Of a stretch of 18,851 nt of DNA, positions 7,326-14,993 are shown one piece after another. Origin of the DNA: Deltaproteobacteria bacterium UBA2221 (lineage in GTDB: Bacteria; Desulfobacterota; Syntrophorhabdia; Syntrophorhabdales; WCHB1-27); assembly GCA_002328485.1 (NCBI GenBank), contig DCUF01000069.1:1-18851 (forward strand), read 5' to 3'. Under the pieces are notes generated by a model that had not been told where the DNA came from, ran no database searches, and was given only the letters and a program-made list of their open reading frames with translations. The translations under genes were made by a program, and so were the position numbers. Numbering within the stretch: the stretch's first letter is position 1; the number at the start of each line of letters is the position of its first letter.

Positions 7326-8198
7326 GTGGGAAAAAGCAAACCATTCATAATGCTCGGCGCTGCAGTGGTCGTTGCGCTGGTAGCCGCTTTTATGACCTAT
7401 AGCTGGTTACAGAAGAAAGGAAAGACAACAACAGCAGCGGGTGAGACGGTGCCGGTCGCCGTCGCCGCCGTAGACCTTGCATGGGGTACGGTGCTTTCAA
7501 ATCAGATGATCAGAACGGCTCAGTTTCCAAAGACGGGCCTTCCTCCGGGACAGATCCCGAACCCGGCCACTATCCCAGGAAGAACTCTTCTCTACCCCGT
7601 TGCTGCTAATGAGCCCATCTTTGAGTCACGCCTTGCCCCCACCAGCGTGAAAGGCGGCGGCGTATCCGCGGTAGTAACACCAAAGAAGAGGGCCATGGCT
7701 GTGAAGGTCGATAAGGTGATCGGCGTTTCGGGGTTCATCCATCCGGGCAACAGGGTTGACGTTTTGGCCACCATACCCGAGGGTAAACGTGGTGCAGAAA
7801 GCCATGCCATTACCAAGATCGTACTGGAAAATATGCTGGTTTTGGCTGTCGGGACACAGCTCGAACAGACCGGGACGCAGGAAAAACCCGTGCAGGTGGA
7901 CGTGATCACCCTGGAATTGACACCTGAGGAGGGAGAAAAGCTTGCTCTGGCCGCCTCTGAGGGAAAATTGCAGATGGCATTGCGGAACTCCACGGATACA
8001 GAGGACGTGGTTACCCGAGGGGCCACGGTACCCACGCTTCTCAGCTCCCACGCAGGAAGACCAGCAGCACCGACAAAATCGACCGCGAGAAGGAGCGTTG
8101 CTCCCAGCTATGTTGCACCCGCCAGACCGAATTCCATCGTCATAGAATTGATAAAGGGTGACCAAGCCCAACAACTGACATTCGGAAGGGGGGAATAA
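7326..8198 (+). CDS. cpaB: Tad pilus assembly protein CpaB/RcpC
   Basis: A 290-residue protein with a single N-terminal membrane helix (about residues 7-25) and a periplasmic SAF-type domain (around 42-105: VPVAVAAVDLAWGTVLSNQMIRTAQFP, then GRTLLYPVAANEPI). A CpaB/RcpC domain follows (about 112-225: AMAVKVDKVIGVSGFIHPGNRVDVLATIP, then DVITLELTPEEGEKLALAASEGKLQMALRN). In Tad systems this protein works in the periplasm with the secretin channel. The C-terminal 60 residues are rich in Pro, Ala, Ser and Arg and look disordered. The start is GTG at 7326, with GGAGG at 7315-7319, 6 nt upstream. Only 4 nt separate its stop from cpaC, so the two are translationally close and surely co-transcribed. 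Confidence 0.92.
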   Translation: MGKSKPFIMLGAAVVVALVAAFMTYSWLQKKGKTTTAAGETVPVAVAAVDLAWGTVLSNQMIRTAQFPKTGLPPGQIPNPATIPGRTLLYPVAANEPIFESRLAPTSVKGGGVSAVVTPKKRAMAVKVDKVIGVSGFIHPGNRVDVLATIPEGKRGAESHAITKIVLENMLVLAVGTQLEQTGTQEKPVQVDVITLELTPEEGEKLALAASEGKLQMALRNSTDTEDVVTRGATVPTLLSSHAGRPAAPTKSTARRSVAPSYVAPARPNSIVIELIKGDQAQQLTFGRGE

Positions 8199-8202
8199 GC
8201 TG

Positions 8203-9729
8203 ATGATAAACACTAAGATTGGTAGACACATTATAATCGGCTTCTGCTCGATTTTTGCTTTTTCTCTCATTCTGTCCTGCCTCATGCCTCCGGCGTTCGC
8301 CGACGAGGCAAAGGGCACCCAGAGTGTGAACGTGACGGTTGGCGACCGGAGGGTTACTCCGCTCCAACCCGCGAAGGAAAAACAGCCGGGCCTCAAGGTC
8401 AGTCTTTTCTCGGGTGAGTCCACGGTGATAAGGATGCCCGCGAATATGCCGAGACCAGGCCGGGTGGAACTCGCAAATCCGACGGTGGCTGATGTATTGC
8501 TCCTCACCTCCTCCGACATCTACGTGACAGGGAAGGCCCCCGGCAAGACCACGCTGGCATTGAAGTCACGAGACGGGGCCCCCTACGCGGTCTATGTCAT
8601 TGAGGTTTCACCCCACATCTCCGGGCTCAAGCAGAAGCTGCATGAAATTCTCCCCAACGAAACAGGCATCATGGTAACGGCGGCTCAGGATACGGTTGTC
8701 CTCTCGGGTACAGTATCGAGTTCAGCCAATTTGGCTCAGGTGCTCGCATTGGCTAAGTCCTACGTGCCGGAGGGACAAGGCGACAAAGGGAAGCTTCTGA
8801 ACCTGCTCGAGGTGGGCGGCGTTCATCAGGTGATGCTCGAAGTGAGAGTATCCGAGGTGTCGCGGAATTTGGGTAAGCGCTTGGGATTTAACTTTATGTT
8901 TCTTAGCGCTAGCGGTAAGCAGTTCGGAATATCACGGCTAAATAGCCTGACAACACCGACGATTGACGGCATCACCGAATTCACGGATCCCGTCAATATG
9001 ATTTTCAGGTTCTTGCACGACGGGGCCACGTGGACGACATTCATCGATGCGCTTAAAGACCAAGGTATGTTAAAGGTGTTGGCCGAACCAACCCTGATAG
9101 CGCTGAGCGGCAAATCTGCCAACTTCTTAGCTGGCGGTGAATTTCCTGTCCCGATACCCCAGGCCTCAGGCACAGATACCACTATTACCATCGAATACAA
9201 GGCATTCGGTGTCGGTCTGAACTTTACACCAACAGTGCTGAGCAATGGCAAAATCCACATGCAGGTCGCCCCGGAAGTTTCCGAGCTTGACTATACGACT
9301 GCCGTCTCGTTTTCCGGTTTTGTGGTCCCTGGCATAACTACGCGGCGAGTGTCGACGTCAATTGAACTTGCCGATGGTCAGAGTTTCGCTATTGCCGGTT
9401 TGCTTAAAGATGAAATAAGGCAAAATATAAAGAAGTTTCCCCTGCTGGGCGATGTTCCGGTCCTCGGCTCCCTCTTCAGAAGCAGCACGTTTCAGAAGAA
9501 CGAGACTGAACTGGTCATCATCGTAACCCCGCATTTAGTTAAACCGCTCGACATGACAAAGCAGACGCTACCGACGGACCAGTTCGTCGAGCCTAATGAC
9601 GCGGAATTCTATTTGCTGGGAGACCTCGAAGGAAGAGGCAATGCTGCCGCAGTCCGTTCAGCCGGCAACACGGGCGCTGTCAAGAGGACAGGAGGGACGG
9701 AAGGCGACTTCGGACACATAATGCCATGA
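8203..9729 (+). CDS. cpaC: Tad pilus secretin CpaC/RcpA
   Basis: A 508-residue protein of the type II/III secretin superfamily that forms the outer-membrane channel for the pilus. Residues 1-33 are a signal peptide ending PAFA before DEAKG. Around 65-135 is the pilus/secretin N-terminal domain (GESTVIRMPANMPRPGRVE, DIYVTGKAPGKTTL). Around 137-190 is a BON-like region (ETGIMVTAAQDTVVLSGTVSS). Residues 205-450 are the secretin core, with VMLEVRVSEVSR, LAEPTLIALSGKSANFLAGGEFP, GVGLNFTPTVLSNGKIHMQVAPEVSELD, IELADGQSFAIAGLL and the final VPVLGSLFRSSTFQKNETELVIIVTPHLV. A hydrophilic tail of about 60 residues follows and could bind a pilotin. Length is normal for CpaC. The ribosome site is the GGAAGGGGGG run just inside the cpaB end. 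The gene ends 11 nt before a structured repeat element. Confidence 0.95.
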   Translation: MINTKIGRHIIIGFCSIFAFSLILSCLMPPAFADEAKGTQSVNVTVGDRRVTPLQPAKEKQPGLKVSLFSGESTVIRMPANMPRPGRVELANPTVADVLLLTSSDIYVTGKAPGKTTLALKSRDGAPYAVYVIEVSPHISGLKQKLHEILPNETGIMVTAAQDTVVLSGTVSSSANLAQVLALAKSYVPEGQGDKGKLLNLLEVGGVHQVMLEVRVSEVSRNLGKRLGFNFMFLSASGKQFGISRLNSLTTPTIDGITEFTDPVNMIFRFLHDGATWTTFIDALKDQGMLKVLAEPTLIALSGKSANFLAGGEFPVPIPQASGTDTTITIEYKAFGVGLNFTPTVLSNGKIHMQVAPEVSELDYTTAVSFSGFVVPGITTRRVSTSIELADGQSFAIAGLLKDEIRQNIKKFPLLGDVPVLGSLFRSSTFQKNETELVIIVTPHLVKPLDMTKQTLPTDQFVEPNDAEFYLLGDLEGRGNAAAVRSAGNTGAVKRTGGTEGDFGHIMP

Positions 9730-9740
9730 TGAAGACATGT

Positions 9741-10030
9741 TTAACCACCCGTCCCGCCCTTGCGGGACTTGAGACACAGAGGTCACAGAGAAGAGCGTCA
9801 GAAGGAAGATATTCCTGCCTGATATGGGGAGACAACCATATCAGGCAGACCCCGCCACCTTCGGTGGGGGTTGCACCTCTGCGCGAAGCGCTGAGGTGTG
9901 ATTGGAATCGAATCTCGACGATTCCAATCACGGTCAATTCTTTTCTCACTCAATCTTTTCTCTGTGCCTCTGTGGCCACCCGTCTGTCGACGACGGGTAC
10001 CCGGCACTGTTTGGCGAAGCGGGTGGTGAA
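9741..10030 (+). repeat. Structured repeat element, copy 1 (290 bp)
   Basis: First of three related elements. Ends TTAACCACCC (9741-9750) and GGGTGGTGAA (10021-10030) pair at nine of ten positions. Inside are these helices: GTCCCGC/GCGGGAC (9751-9757, 9762-9768); a 17-bp stem with one bulged base (9775-9792 with 9958-9974); a perfect 13-bp stem (9815-9827, 9836-9848) with loop GGAGACAA; a C/G stem with loop TTC (about 9852-9870); CACCTC-T-GCGC/GCGC-T-GAGGTG around a GAA loop (9874-9898); a perfect 12-bp stem (9899-9910, 9919-9930) with loop AATCTCGA; and ACCCGTC/GACGGGT (9978-9984, 9992-9998). The last 57 nt are almost identical in the other copies. The element sits between cpaC and the next Tad gene, so it is transcribed within the operon. 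No protein is supported on either strand. Confidence 0.85.
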
Positions 10031-10049
10031 ATCGCCGTGTCTCAAAGGA

Positions 10050-10062
10050 AGCGGGTGGTGAA
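10050..10062 (+). repeat. Second copy of the element's 3' arm
   Basis: AGCGGGTGGTGAA is repeated exactly 29 nt after the end of copy 1, where the same sequence ends at 10030. The sequence between (10031-10049) includes ATCGCCGTGTCTCAAAGGA and is not found next to the other copies. It indicates either a duplicated end or the remnant of a second element. Confidence 0.6.
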
Positions 10063-10107
10063 TACAGGTCTTTGCTTTCCTTATAACGTAAATTAGCAGG
10101 AGGGACT

Positions 10108-10392
10108 ATGAAAAATCGACACTTTATATACGGTGGCCTGGCAATTGCAATATTATTTTTCGTAGTGGGGTGTTCCACTCAGCAGAGCCGCGTTGAGAGA
10201 GACTACGGCACCTCCTACAATTTGCAGAAGTTCGGTCAGACTCTCAATCCTCAGGCCGAAAAGAATCTGGAACCCGTGTATGGCCTTGATGGTCAGGCGG
10301 CAGACAAGAATGTGGTCAAGTATGAGAAGAGCTTTGAAGAAAAGGTCGCAGCGCCTAGCTATACCTTCGGCATCAATGCCGGAGGGAACTAG
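10108..10392 (+). CDS. Small Tad-associated lipoprotein (94 aa)
   Basis: A 94-residue protein with a lipoprotein signal peptide: basic start MKNRH, hydrophobic stretch, then lipobox VVGC with C22 as the predicted lipidated residue. The mature part is short and hydrophilic, with GTSYNLQKFGQTLNPQAEKNLEPVYGLDGQAADKNVVKYEKSF. A similar pattern (N-P-x-A-x-x-N-L-x-P-V, then D-G-x-A-A) is, as I recall, found in small lipoproteins of other proteobacterial Tad loci. Position right after the secretin gene suggests a pilotin or secretin-associated role, perhaps in place of the missing CpaD; that is inference. AGGAGGG at 10098-10104 just before the ATG sets the start. A TATAAC at 10082-10087 could be the -10 of a promoter between the repeat and this gene, but I find no good -35. 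Confidence 0.82.
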   Translation: MKNRHFIYGGLAIAILFFVVGCSTQQSRVERDYGTSYNLQKFGQTLNPQAEKNLEPVYGLDGQAADKNVVKYEKSFEEKVAAPSYTFGINAGGN

Positions 10393-10414
10393 GCGCGCGA
10401 GAGACAAGCTAACA

Positions 10415-10440
10415 CAGATCCGGCAACGTACGCGGATCTG
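10415..10440 (+). other. Intergenic 8-bp hairpin before cpaE
   Basis: CAGATCCG (10415-10422) and CGGATCTG (10433-10440) form a perfect stem with a 10-nt loop in the 80-nt gap between the lipoprotein gene and cpaE. No T tract follows, so it is not a terminator; it may affect mRNA stability or cpaE translation. Confidence 0.35.
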
Positions 10441-10472
10441 CTAAGCAGAAACGGCTAAGGAGCAACACGCTT

Positions 10473-11627
10473 ATGATATCCAGCCTTTCAGTAAAACTGG
10501 AGATTAACGACACCAAAACCAAACAGCAGCTTGAGGAGATTATCGCTCAGGCAGGCGGTTTTCGCATAACGGGCAATAACAACGGCGCCTGTGATCTGCT
10601 TATTCTTGAGATAGCAGATGAACCGGATGCTGCCTTCCGGCATCTTGCTTCCATTCAGTCGGCCAATCTTGCTAAACATGTTTTTCTGACATCGAAAAGG
10701 ACCGAATCAGACATTCTTATCCGGGCCTTAAAAGCAGGGGCAAAAGAATTCTTCACCCAGCCGATCAGTACAACGGAAGTGTCGAGCGCGCTCCTGAAGC
10801 TCCTGGAGCAGAATGGTGACAGAACGAAACCAGCCAGGGTTGAACCGAGGCAAGGCAAGATAATAGACGTGTTCGGTAGCAAGGGCGGCGTAGGGACCAC
10901 GACTGTCGCTGTAAATGTAGCGACAAGTCTGATGGAACTCGGCAACATTCAATCGGTCGCGCTCATCGATATGAACCTTCTTTTCGGAGAGATCCCGCTT
11001 TTTCTCAACATGGACCCCGCTTTTGACTGGGTGGAGGTTGCCAGAAACATCAGCAGGCTGGATCCTACCTACCTGATGAGCATCTTTACAAAACATTCCT
11101 CCGGCATACACGTCTTGCCTTCGCCGAGTAAAATAGCCACCGATTCCTTTATCAGCGCCGAGGTGGTAGAACAACTCCTTAAGCTGATGCAGTCTATGTT
11201 CGACTATATTGTTATAGACAGTGGGCAGGCCATCGATGATACGTCCATGAAGATTTTAGAAGTATCGGATCTGGTTCTTATGGTCGGTGTGCTCAGCCTC
11301 CCCTGCCTGATAAAAATAAAGCGTCTCCAGGAGACCTTTCGAATGGTCGGCTTCCCTCGTGATGAAAACGTTAAAATTGTGATGAATCGCTACAACAAAA
11401 AGTCAGACATTTCGTTAAAAGAGGCCGAGGAGAGTCTCAAGAGGACCATCTTCTGGACCATTCCCAACAACTACCAGGCAACCATGAGCGCCATCAACCA
11501 GGGCAAACCTCTGTCGGTTATCGCCGGAGGTTCCGAGATAGCAAAAAGTTTTACGGATTTGACCGCCTTTCTGGGCGGATCCGGGGAGATCAAAAAGGAA
11601 AAACGGGCCTTCTGGGGCTTGATATAG
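10473..11627 (+). CDS. cpaE: Tad pilus localisation ATPase-like protein CpaE/TadZ
   Basis: A 384-residue protein with an N-terminal receiver-like domain (about 1-110: CDLLILEIADEPDA, VFLTSKRTESDILIRALKAGAKEFFTQPIS). The usual phosphorylated Asp appears to be Glu (E46), so it is probably a pseudo-receiver. A ParA/MinD-type domain follows, with the deviant Walker A motif GSKGGVGTTT at 135-144, VALIDMNLLFGEIPLFLN near 160-178 and the Walker B-like DYIVIDSGQAIDD near 246. In Tad systems TadZ/CpaE positions the secretion machine, often at a pole. AAGGAG at 10457-10462 lies 10 nt before the ATG. It is followed directly by cpaF, as in most Tad loci. Confidence 0.93.
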   Translation: MISSLSVKLEINDTKTKQQLEEIIAQAGGFRITGNNNGACDLLILEIADEPDAAFRHLASIQSANLAKHVFLTSKRTESDILIRALKAGAKEFFTQPISTTEVSSALLKLLEQNGDRTKPARVEPRQGKIIDVFGSKGGVGTTTVAVNVATSLMELGNIQSVALIDMNLLFGEIPLFLNMDPAFDWVEVARNISRLDPTYLMSIFTKHSSGIHVLPSPSKIATDSFISAEVVEQLLKLMQSMFDYIVIDSGQAIDDTSMKILEVSDLVLMVGVLSLPCLIKIKRLQETFRMVGFPRDENVKIVMNRYNKKSDISLKEAEESLKRTIFWTIPNNYQATMSAINQGKPLSVIAGGSEIAKSFTDLTAFLGGSGEIKKEKRAFWGLI

Positions 11628-11658
11628 CGAGGTGCAAAACGTGGTAGGAAAGCGTCCA

Positions 11659-12975
11659 ATGACGTTACTGACAGAAAAGAAGCCGGATGCCTCGAATGAA
11701 TACAACCGGATGAAGACAAGAATCCACGAACGGCTCCTTGAAGTCCTTGATCTGTCACTTATCGATACCCTCGATGCCGTATCTCTCAAGCAACAGATAC
11801 GTCGCATAGTCGAACGAATACTCGAAGAAGAGCCGAATGCTATGCCGCTCAATATGCAGGAGAGGGAGCGCCTCTTTGACGAAATCGGCCATGAGGTGCT
11901 GGGTCTCGGACCCATTGAACCACTCATGCAGGACCCCACCGTATCTGACATCCTGGTTAACACCCACCGGCAGGTCTACGTAGAGAAACGGGGGAAACTC
12001 GAGTTGACGGACGTGCGATTCAAGGATGACGCGCACCTTAGGAAGATTATCGATCGGATTGTTTCAGCGGTGGGACGGAGAGTCGATGAGTCCTGCCCTA
12101 TGGTGGATGCACGGCTGGCCGACGGCTCCCGTGTCAATGCCATCATCCCACCTTTGGCTATTGACGGCCCGATCCTCTCCATCCGGCGCTTCTCGGTCGA
12201 CCCCCTTGAGATCGACGACCTTATCGTTCTCAAGTCGCTGATCCCTGAGATCGGTGAGCTTTTGAGGGCGATTGTCAAGGCCCGTCTTAATGTGCTGATC
12301 TCCGGTGGAACCGGCACAGGCAAGACGACGCTGCTTAATGTGCTCTCCCGCTTTGTTCCTGAGGACGAGAGAATTGTCACCATAGAGGATTCGGCTGAGC
12401 TTCAGCTCAAACAGGCGCACGTGGTTCGCCTGGAAACCAAGCCGCCTAATATCGAAGGGAAAGGCGAGACGACCCAGCGGGATCTCGTCAAAAACAGCTT
12501 GAGAATGAGGCCGGACCGGATTATCGTGGGCGAGGTACGTGGTGCCGAGGTTCTTGACATGCTTCAGGCCATGAATACCGGACACGATGGCTCGCTTACG
12601 ACCATTCACGCCAACAATCCCAGGGATGCTCTCTTGAGGCTTGAGACGCTGGTCGCCATGGGCGGTCTGAATATCCCGAACGAGGCTGTCAGGCGGTATG
12701 TGAGCTCTGCAATAGATGTCATTGTCCACATTGCCCGATTGGCTGATGGAAGCAGAAAGGTTGTCAGCATCCAGGAGATCAGCGGTATGGAAGGGAATGT
12801 CATTACCATGTCCGAGGTCTTCTTTTTCGAGCAGACCTCCCTTGATAAAGAAGGCAAGGTTAAGGGACGGTTCAGGGCCACGGGCGTCGTTCCAAAGTTT
12901 GTTGAGCGCTTCAAAAGCCTGAGTTTAGACATCCCCTACAGTATTTTTGACAGTAGTACGGCATTTGAGGTCTAA
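11659..12975 (+). CDS. cpaF: Tad secretion ATPase CpaF/TadA
   Basis: A type II/IV secretion hexameric ATPase of the CpaF/TadA family, which powers Flp pilus assembly and retraction from the cytoplasmic face. The N-terminal domain (about 15-190) includes EVLGLGPIEPLMQDPTVSDILVN and DARLADGSRVNAIIPPLAIDGPILSIRRF. Walker A is GGTGTGKT near 216-223, followed by an Asp box (RIVTIEDSAELQ), Walker B (RIIVGEVRGAEVLDMLQAMNTGHDGSLTTIHANNP) and the downstream RLETLVAMGG helix. I prefer the ATG at 11659, with AGGA 9 nt upstream; GTGs at 11632 and 11641 in the same frame would lengthen it by up to nine residues and have poorer ribosome sites. It lies next to tadB and tadC, which encode its membrane partners. 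Confidence 0.94.
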   Translation: MTLLTEKKPDASNEYNRMKTRIHERLLEVLDLSLIDTLDAVSLKQQIRRIVERILEEEPNAMPLNMQERERLFDEIGHEVLGLGPIEPLMQDPTVSDILVNTHRQVYVEKRGKLELTDVRFKDDAHLRKIIDRIVSAVGRRVDESCPMVDARLADGSRVNAIIPPLAIDGPILSIRRFSVDPLEIDDLIVLKSLIPEIGELLRAIVKARLNVLISGGTGTGKTTLLNVLSRFVPEDERIVTIEDSAELQLKQAHVVRLETKPPNIEGKGETTQRDLVKNSLRMRPDRIIVGEVRGAEVLDMLQAMNTGHDGSLTTIHANNPRDALLRLETLVAMGGLNIPNEAVRRYVSSAIDVIVHIARLADGSRKVVSIQEISGMEGNVITMSEVFFFEQTSLDKEGKVKGRFRATGVVPKFVERFKSLSLDIPYSIFDSSTAFEV

Positions 12976-12991
12976 GGAGAGCTGAGAGCCT

Positions 12992-13954
12992 ATGGAGCTA
13001 CTTATCGGTATTGCCATTTTTCTGGCCGTTGTGCTTCTCCTGGAAGGCATCTTTTTCGCGTTCAGGGCTTTTAGAAACCCGGAGACCAGGAGACTGCGGA
13101 AAGAACTCAAAATACTGTCTGTCAATCGTGCCGGAGAACTGCAAGACATCACAAAAAAGCGCCCCCTCAGCGCCGTTCCCTGGCTGAACGATTTCCTAAC
13201 CAAGATCCCCCTGATGCACCAGATAGATGTTCTCCTCCAGCAGGCAAACTCTCGCACCCCTCTCGGCGTTTTTTTGCTGCTCTCTCTTGTCCTCTTTATC
13301 GTAGGATGGCTCGTATTTGACCTGCTTACCGGAGGAGTTCTCATTAGTTTCATCTTAGGGCTCATGTTTGCATCCACTCCATTTCTCTATATCTTGATAG
13401 CAAGAAATCAAAGGATGGCTAAATTCGAGAGACAATTGCCTGATGCCCTTGACCTGGTTGCACGCTCCTTAAGGGCGGGGCATGCGTTCTCCGGCGCTTT
13501 GCAGATGGTGGCACAGGAATTCCCCGACCCGATCGGCCCCGAATTTGCCAAGACGTTCGCTGAGATCAATTTTGGAATAAGTGTACAGGATGCCTTGAAA
13601 AATCTTACCCAGCGCATCGATTGCCAGGATCTTAAGTTTTTCGCCATTTCCGTCATCATTCAGAGGGAGAGCGGTGGAAATTTGGCGGAGATTCTCGAAA
13701 GTATCGGCTCACTCATTAGAGAGCGCTTCAAACTCCACGGCCGCATCAGGACGTTAGCGGCCGAGGGCAAAATCTCGGCGATCATTCTTATAGCCCTTCC
13801 TTTCCTGGTGGCTGGTTTAATATATGTGATGAATCGGGAATACCTCCAATTGCTCTTCTCCGAACCAGTGGGTAAGCTTATGCTGGTCCTTGCTTTGGTC
13901 GGTATGCTGCTGGGTGTTGCAGTAATGAAAAAAATAGTAACGATCAGGGTGTAG
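12992..13954 (+). CDS. tadB: Tad inner-membrane platform protein TadB
   Basis: A 320-residue inner-membrane protein with the type II secretion F (GspF-like) domain at about 147-275 (ERQLPDALDLVARSLRAGHAFSGALQMVAQEFPDPIGPEFAKTFAEINFGISVQDAL, split by a short loop, then SGGNLAEILESIGSLIRERFKLHGRIRTLAAEGKISA). Membrane helices lie near 3-24, 90-110, 113-136, 271-290 and 304-322. It forms the platform on which CpaF acts, together with TadC. The ATG is 16 nt after the cpaF stop; AAGGAG overlaps that stop, at a long spacing of 12 nt. Length and order (cpaF-tadB-tadC) are typical. Confidence 0.93.
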   Translation: MELLIGIAIFLAVVLLLEGIFFAFRAFRNPETRRLRKELKILSVNRAGELQDITKKRPLSAVPWLNDFLTKIPLMHQIDVLLQQANSRTPLGVFLLLSLVLFIVGWLVFDLLTGGVLISFILGLMFASTPFLYILIARNQRMAKFERQLPDALDLVARSLRAGHAFSGALQMVAQEFPDPIGPEFAKTFAEINFGISVQDALKNLTQRIDCQDLKFFAISVIIQRESGGNLAEILESIGSLIRERFKLHGRIRTLAAEGKISAIILIALPFLVAGLIYVMNREYLQLLFSEPVGKLMLVLALVGMLLGVAVMKKIVTIRV

Positions 13955-13964
13955 GAGGAGAAGC

Positions 13965-14927
13965 ATGGGTCCAGAACTCCTGATTTCCATATTGGTATTC
14001 GGCGGTACGGTACTCGCTGCCCTCGGTATCGTGATGTACACTGCCCAACGAAGAGGTCATCGAGAAATTATTGACAAGGTGAAACACGCCGGAATCAAAG
14101 AGGAGATACCCATCACCTCTGAAGAACCGGGCGCAAAAACAATCGGCGGAGAGCTCCGAGGGCACGTAGTTAGAATCGCGAGCACACTGGGGGAAAGGGT
14201 AAAACCCAAGAAGCAGGAAGACATCTCCCATATGCAGAAAACGTTTCTTCAGGCAGGTATTCGCGCCCAAAACGCTGTCGTTCTTTTCTTCGGGGCAAAG
14301 ATACTCTGTGCGATCATACTCCTTGCTGCGTTTGTTCTCTTGAGGATTTTCCTGCTGTATCGAATGCTGCCACTTCAGGTCATGCTTGTCTCGATAGCAG
14401 TTGCGGTATTCGGTTTCTATCTTCCCGATATATGGCTTAAGATCAGAACGGCAAATCGCAAGGATAAAATTACAAGAGGATTCCCTGACGCACTGGATCT
14501 GCTTGTGGTATGTGTTGAGGCAGGTATGGGCCTCGATGCGGCAATAAACCGCGTTGCAGAAGAGATCAGCCTGAGCAACAAAATACTGAGCGACGAGCTG
14601 AAGGTCCTGAACCTTGAGCTCAGAGCCGGTAAACCCCGTCGAGACGCGTTGCAAGACCTCGCCGTCAGAACAGGCCTGGAGGATGTGTCGAGTCTTGTCA
14701 CTCTGCTGATTCAGACAGACAAGTTTGGAACGAGTATTGCCCGCGCATTACGGGTTCATTCTGATTCCATGAGGACGGCTAGATTTCAAAGGGCTGAAGA
14801 GCTTGCGGCGAAGCTACCGGTGAAGCTTTTGATTCCTTTGATCTTCTTTATCTTTCCTTCACTGTTTGTTGTCATTATCGGTCCAGCGGGCATAAGGATT
14901 GCGAAGGCCTTTAAGGGTGTGTTTTAG
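13965..14927 (+). CDS. tadC: Tad inner-membrane platform protein TadC
   Basis: A second GspF-like protein, also 320 residues. Helices are predicted near 5-26, 101-125, 128-152 and 288-310; the F domain spans about 161-285, with GFPDALDLLVVCVEAGMGLDAAINRVAEEIS, ELKVLNLELRAGKPRRDALQDLAVRTGLEDVSSLVTLLIQTDKFGTSIARALRVHSDSMR and RAEELAAKLPVKLLIPLIFFIFPSLFVVIIGPA, the usual TadC ending. It starts 10 nt after tadB with AGGAGG overlapping the tadB stop, implying tight co-expression. It pairs with TadB in the pilus platform. Confidence 0.93.
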   Translation: MGPELLISILVFGGTVLAALGIVMYTAQRRGHREIIDKVKHAGIKEEIPITSEEPGAKTIGGELRGHVVRIASTLGERVKPKKQEDISHMQKTFLQAGIRAQNAVVLFFGAKILCAIILLAAFVLLRIFLLYRMLPLQVMLVSIAVAVFGFYLPDIWLKIRTANRKDKITRGFPDALDLLVVCVEAGMGLDAAINRVAEEISLSNKILSDELKVLNLELRAGKPRRDALQDLAVRTGLEDVSSLVTLLIQTDKFGTSIARALRVHSDSMRTARFQRAEELAAKLPVKLLIPLIFFIFPSLFVVIIGPAGIRIAKAFKGVF

Positions 14928-14993
14928 TGGCAACCGGGTGAAAGTCATTTTCGGCGCCATTCTACAGTTCGCGCCTCTTTTAAGGAGATTCTC

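Noticed and set aside
9741..10030. Retron, attC site or group II intron as identity of the repeat
   Set aside because: No reverse transcriptase is nearby, no attC-type end boxes, and no domain V-like hairpin was recognised. A HEARO/omega-type RNA remains a possibility only; no nuclease gene is in the window.
9798..10178. Minus-strand open frame across repeat copy 1, with similar minus-strand frames at 17509-17901 and 18560-18820
   Set aside because: The peptides share a piece (GYPSSTDGWPPRHRE) only because the DNA repeat is shared. The frames differ in length and ends, and the helices explain the conservation better than a protein does.
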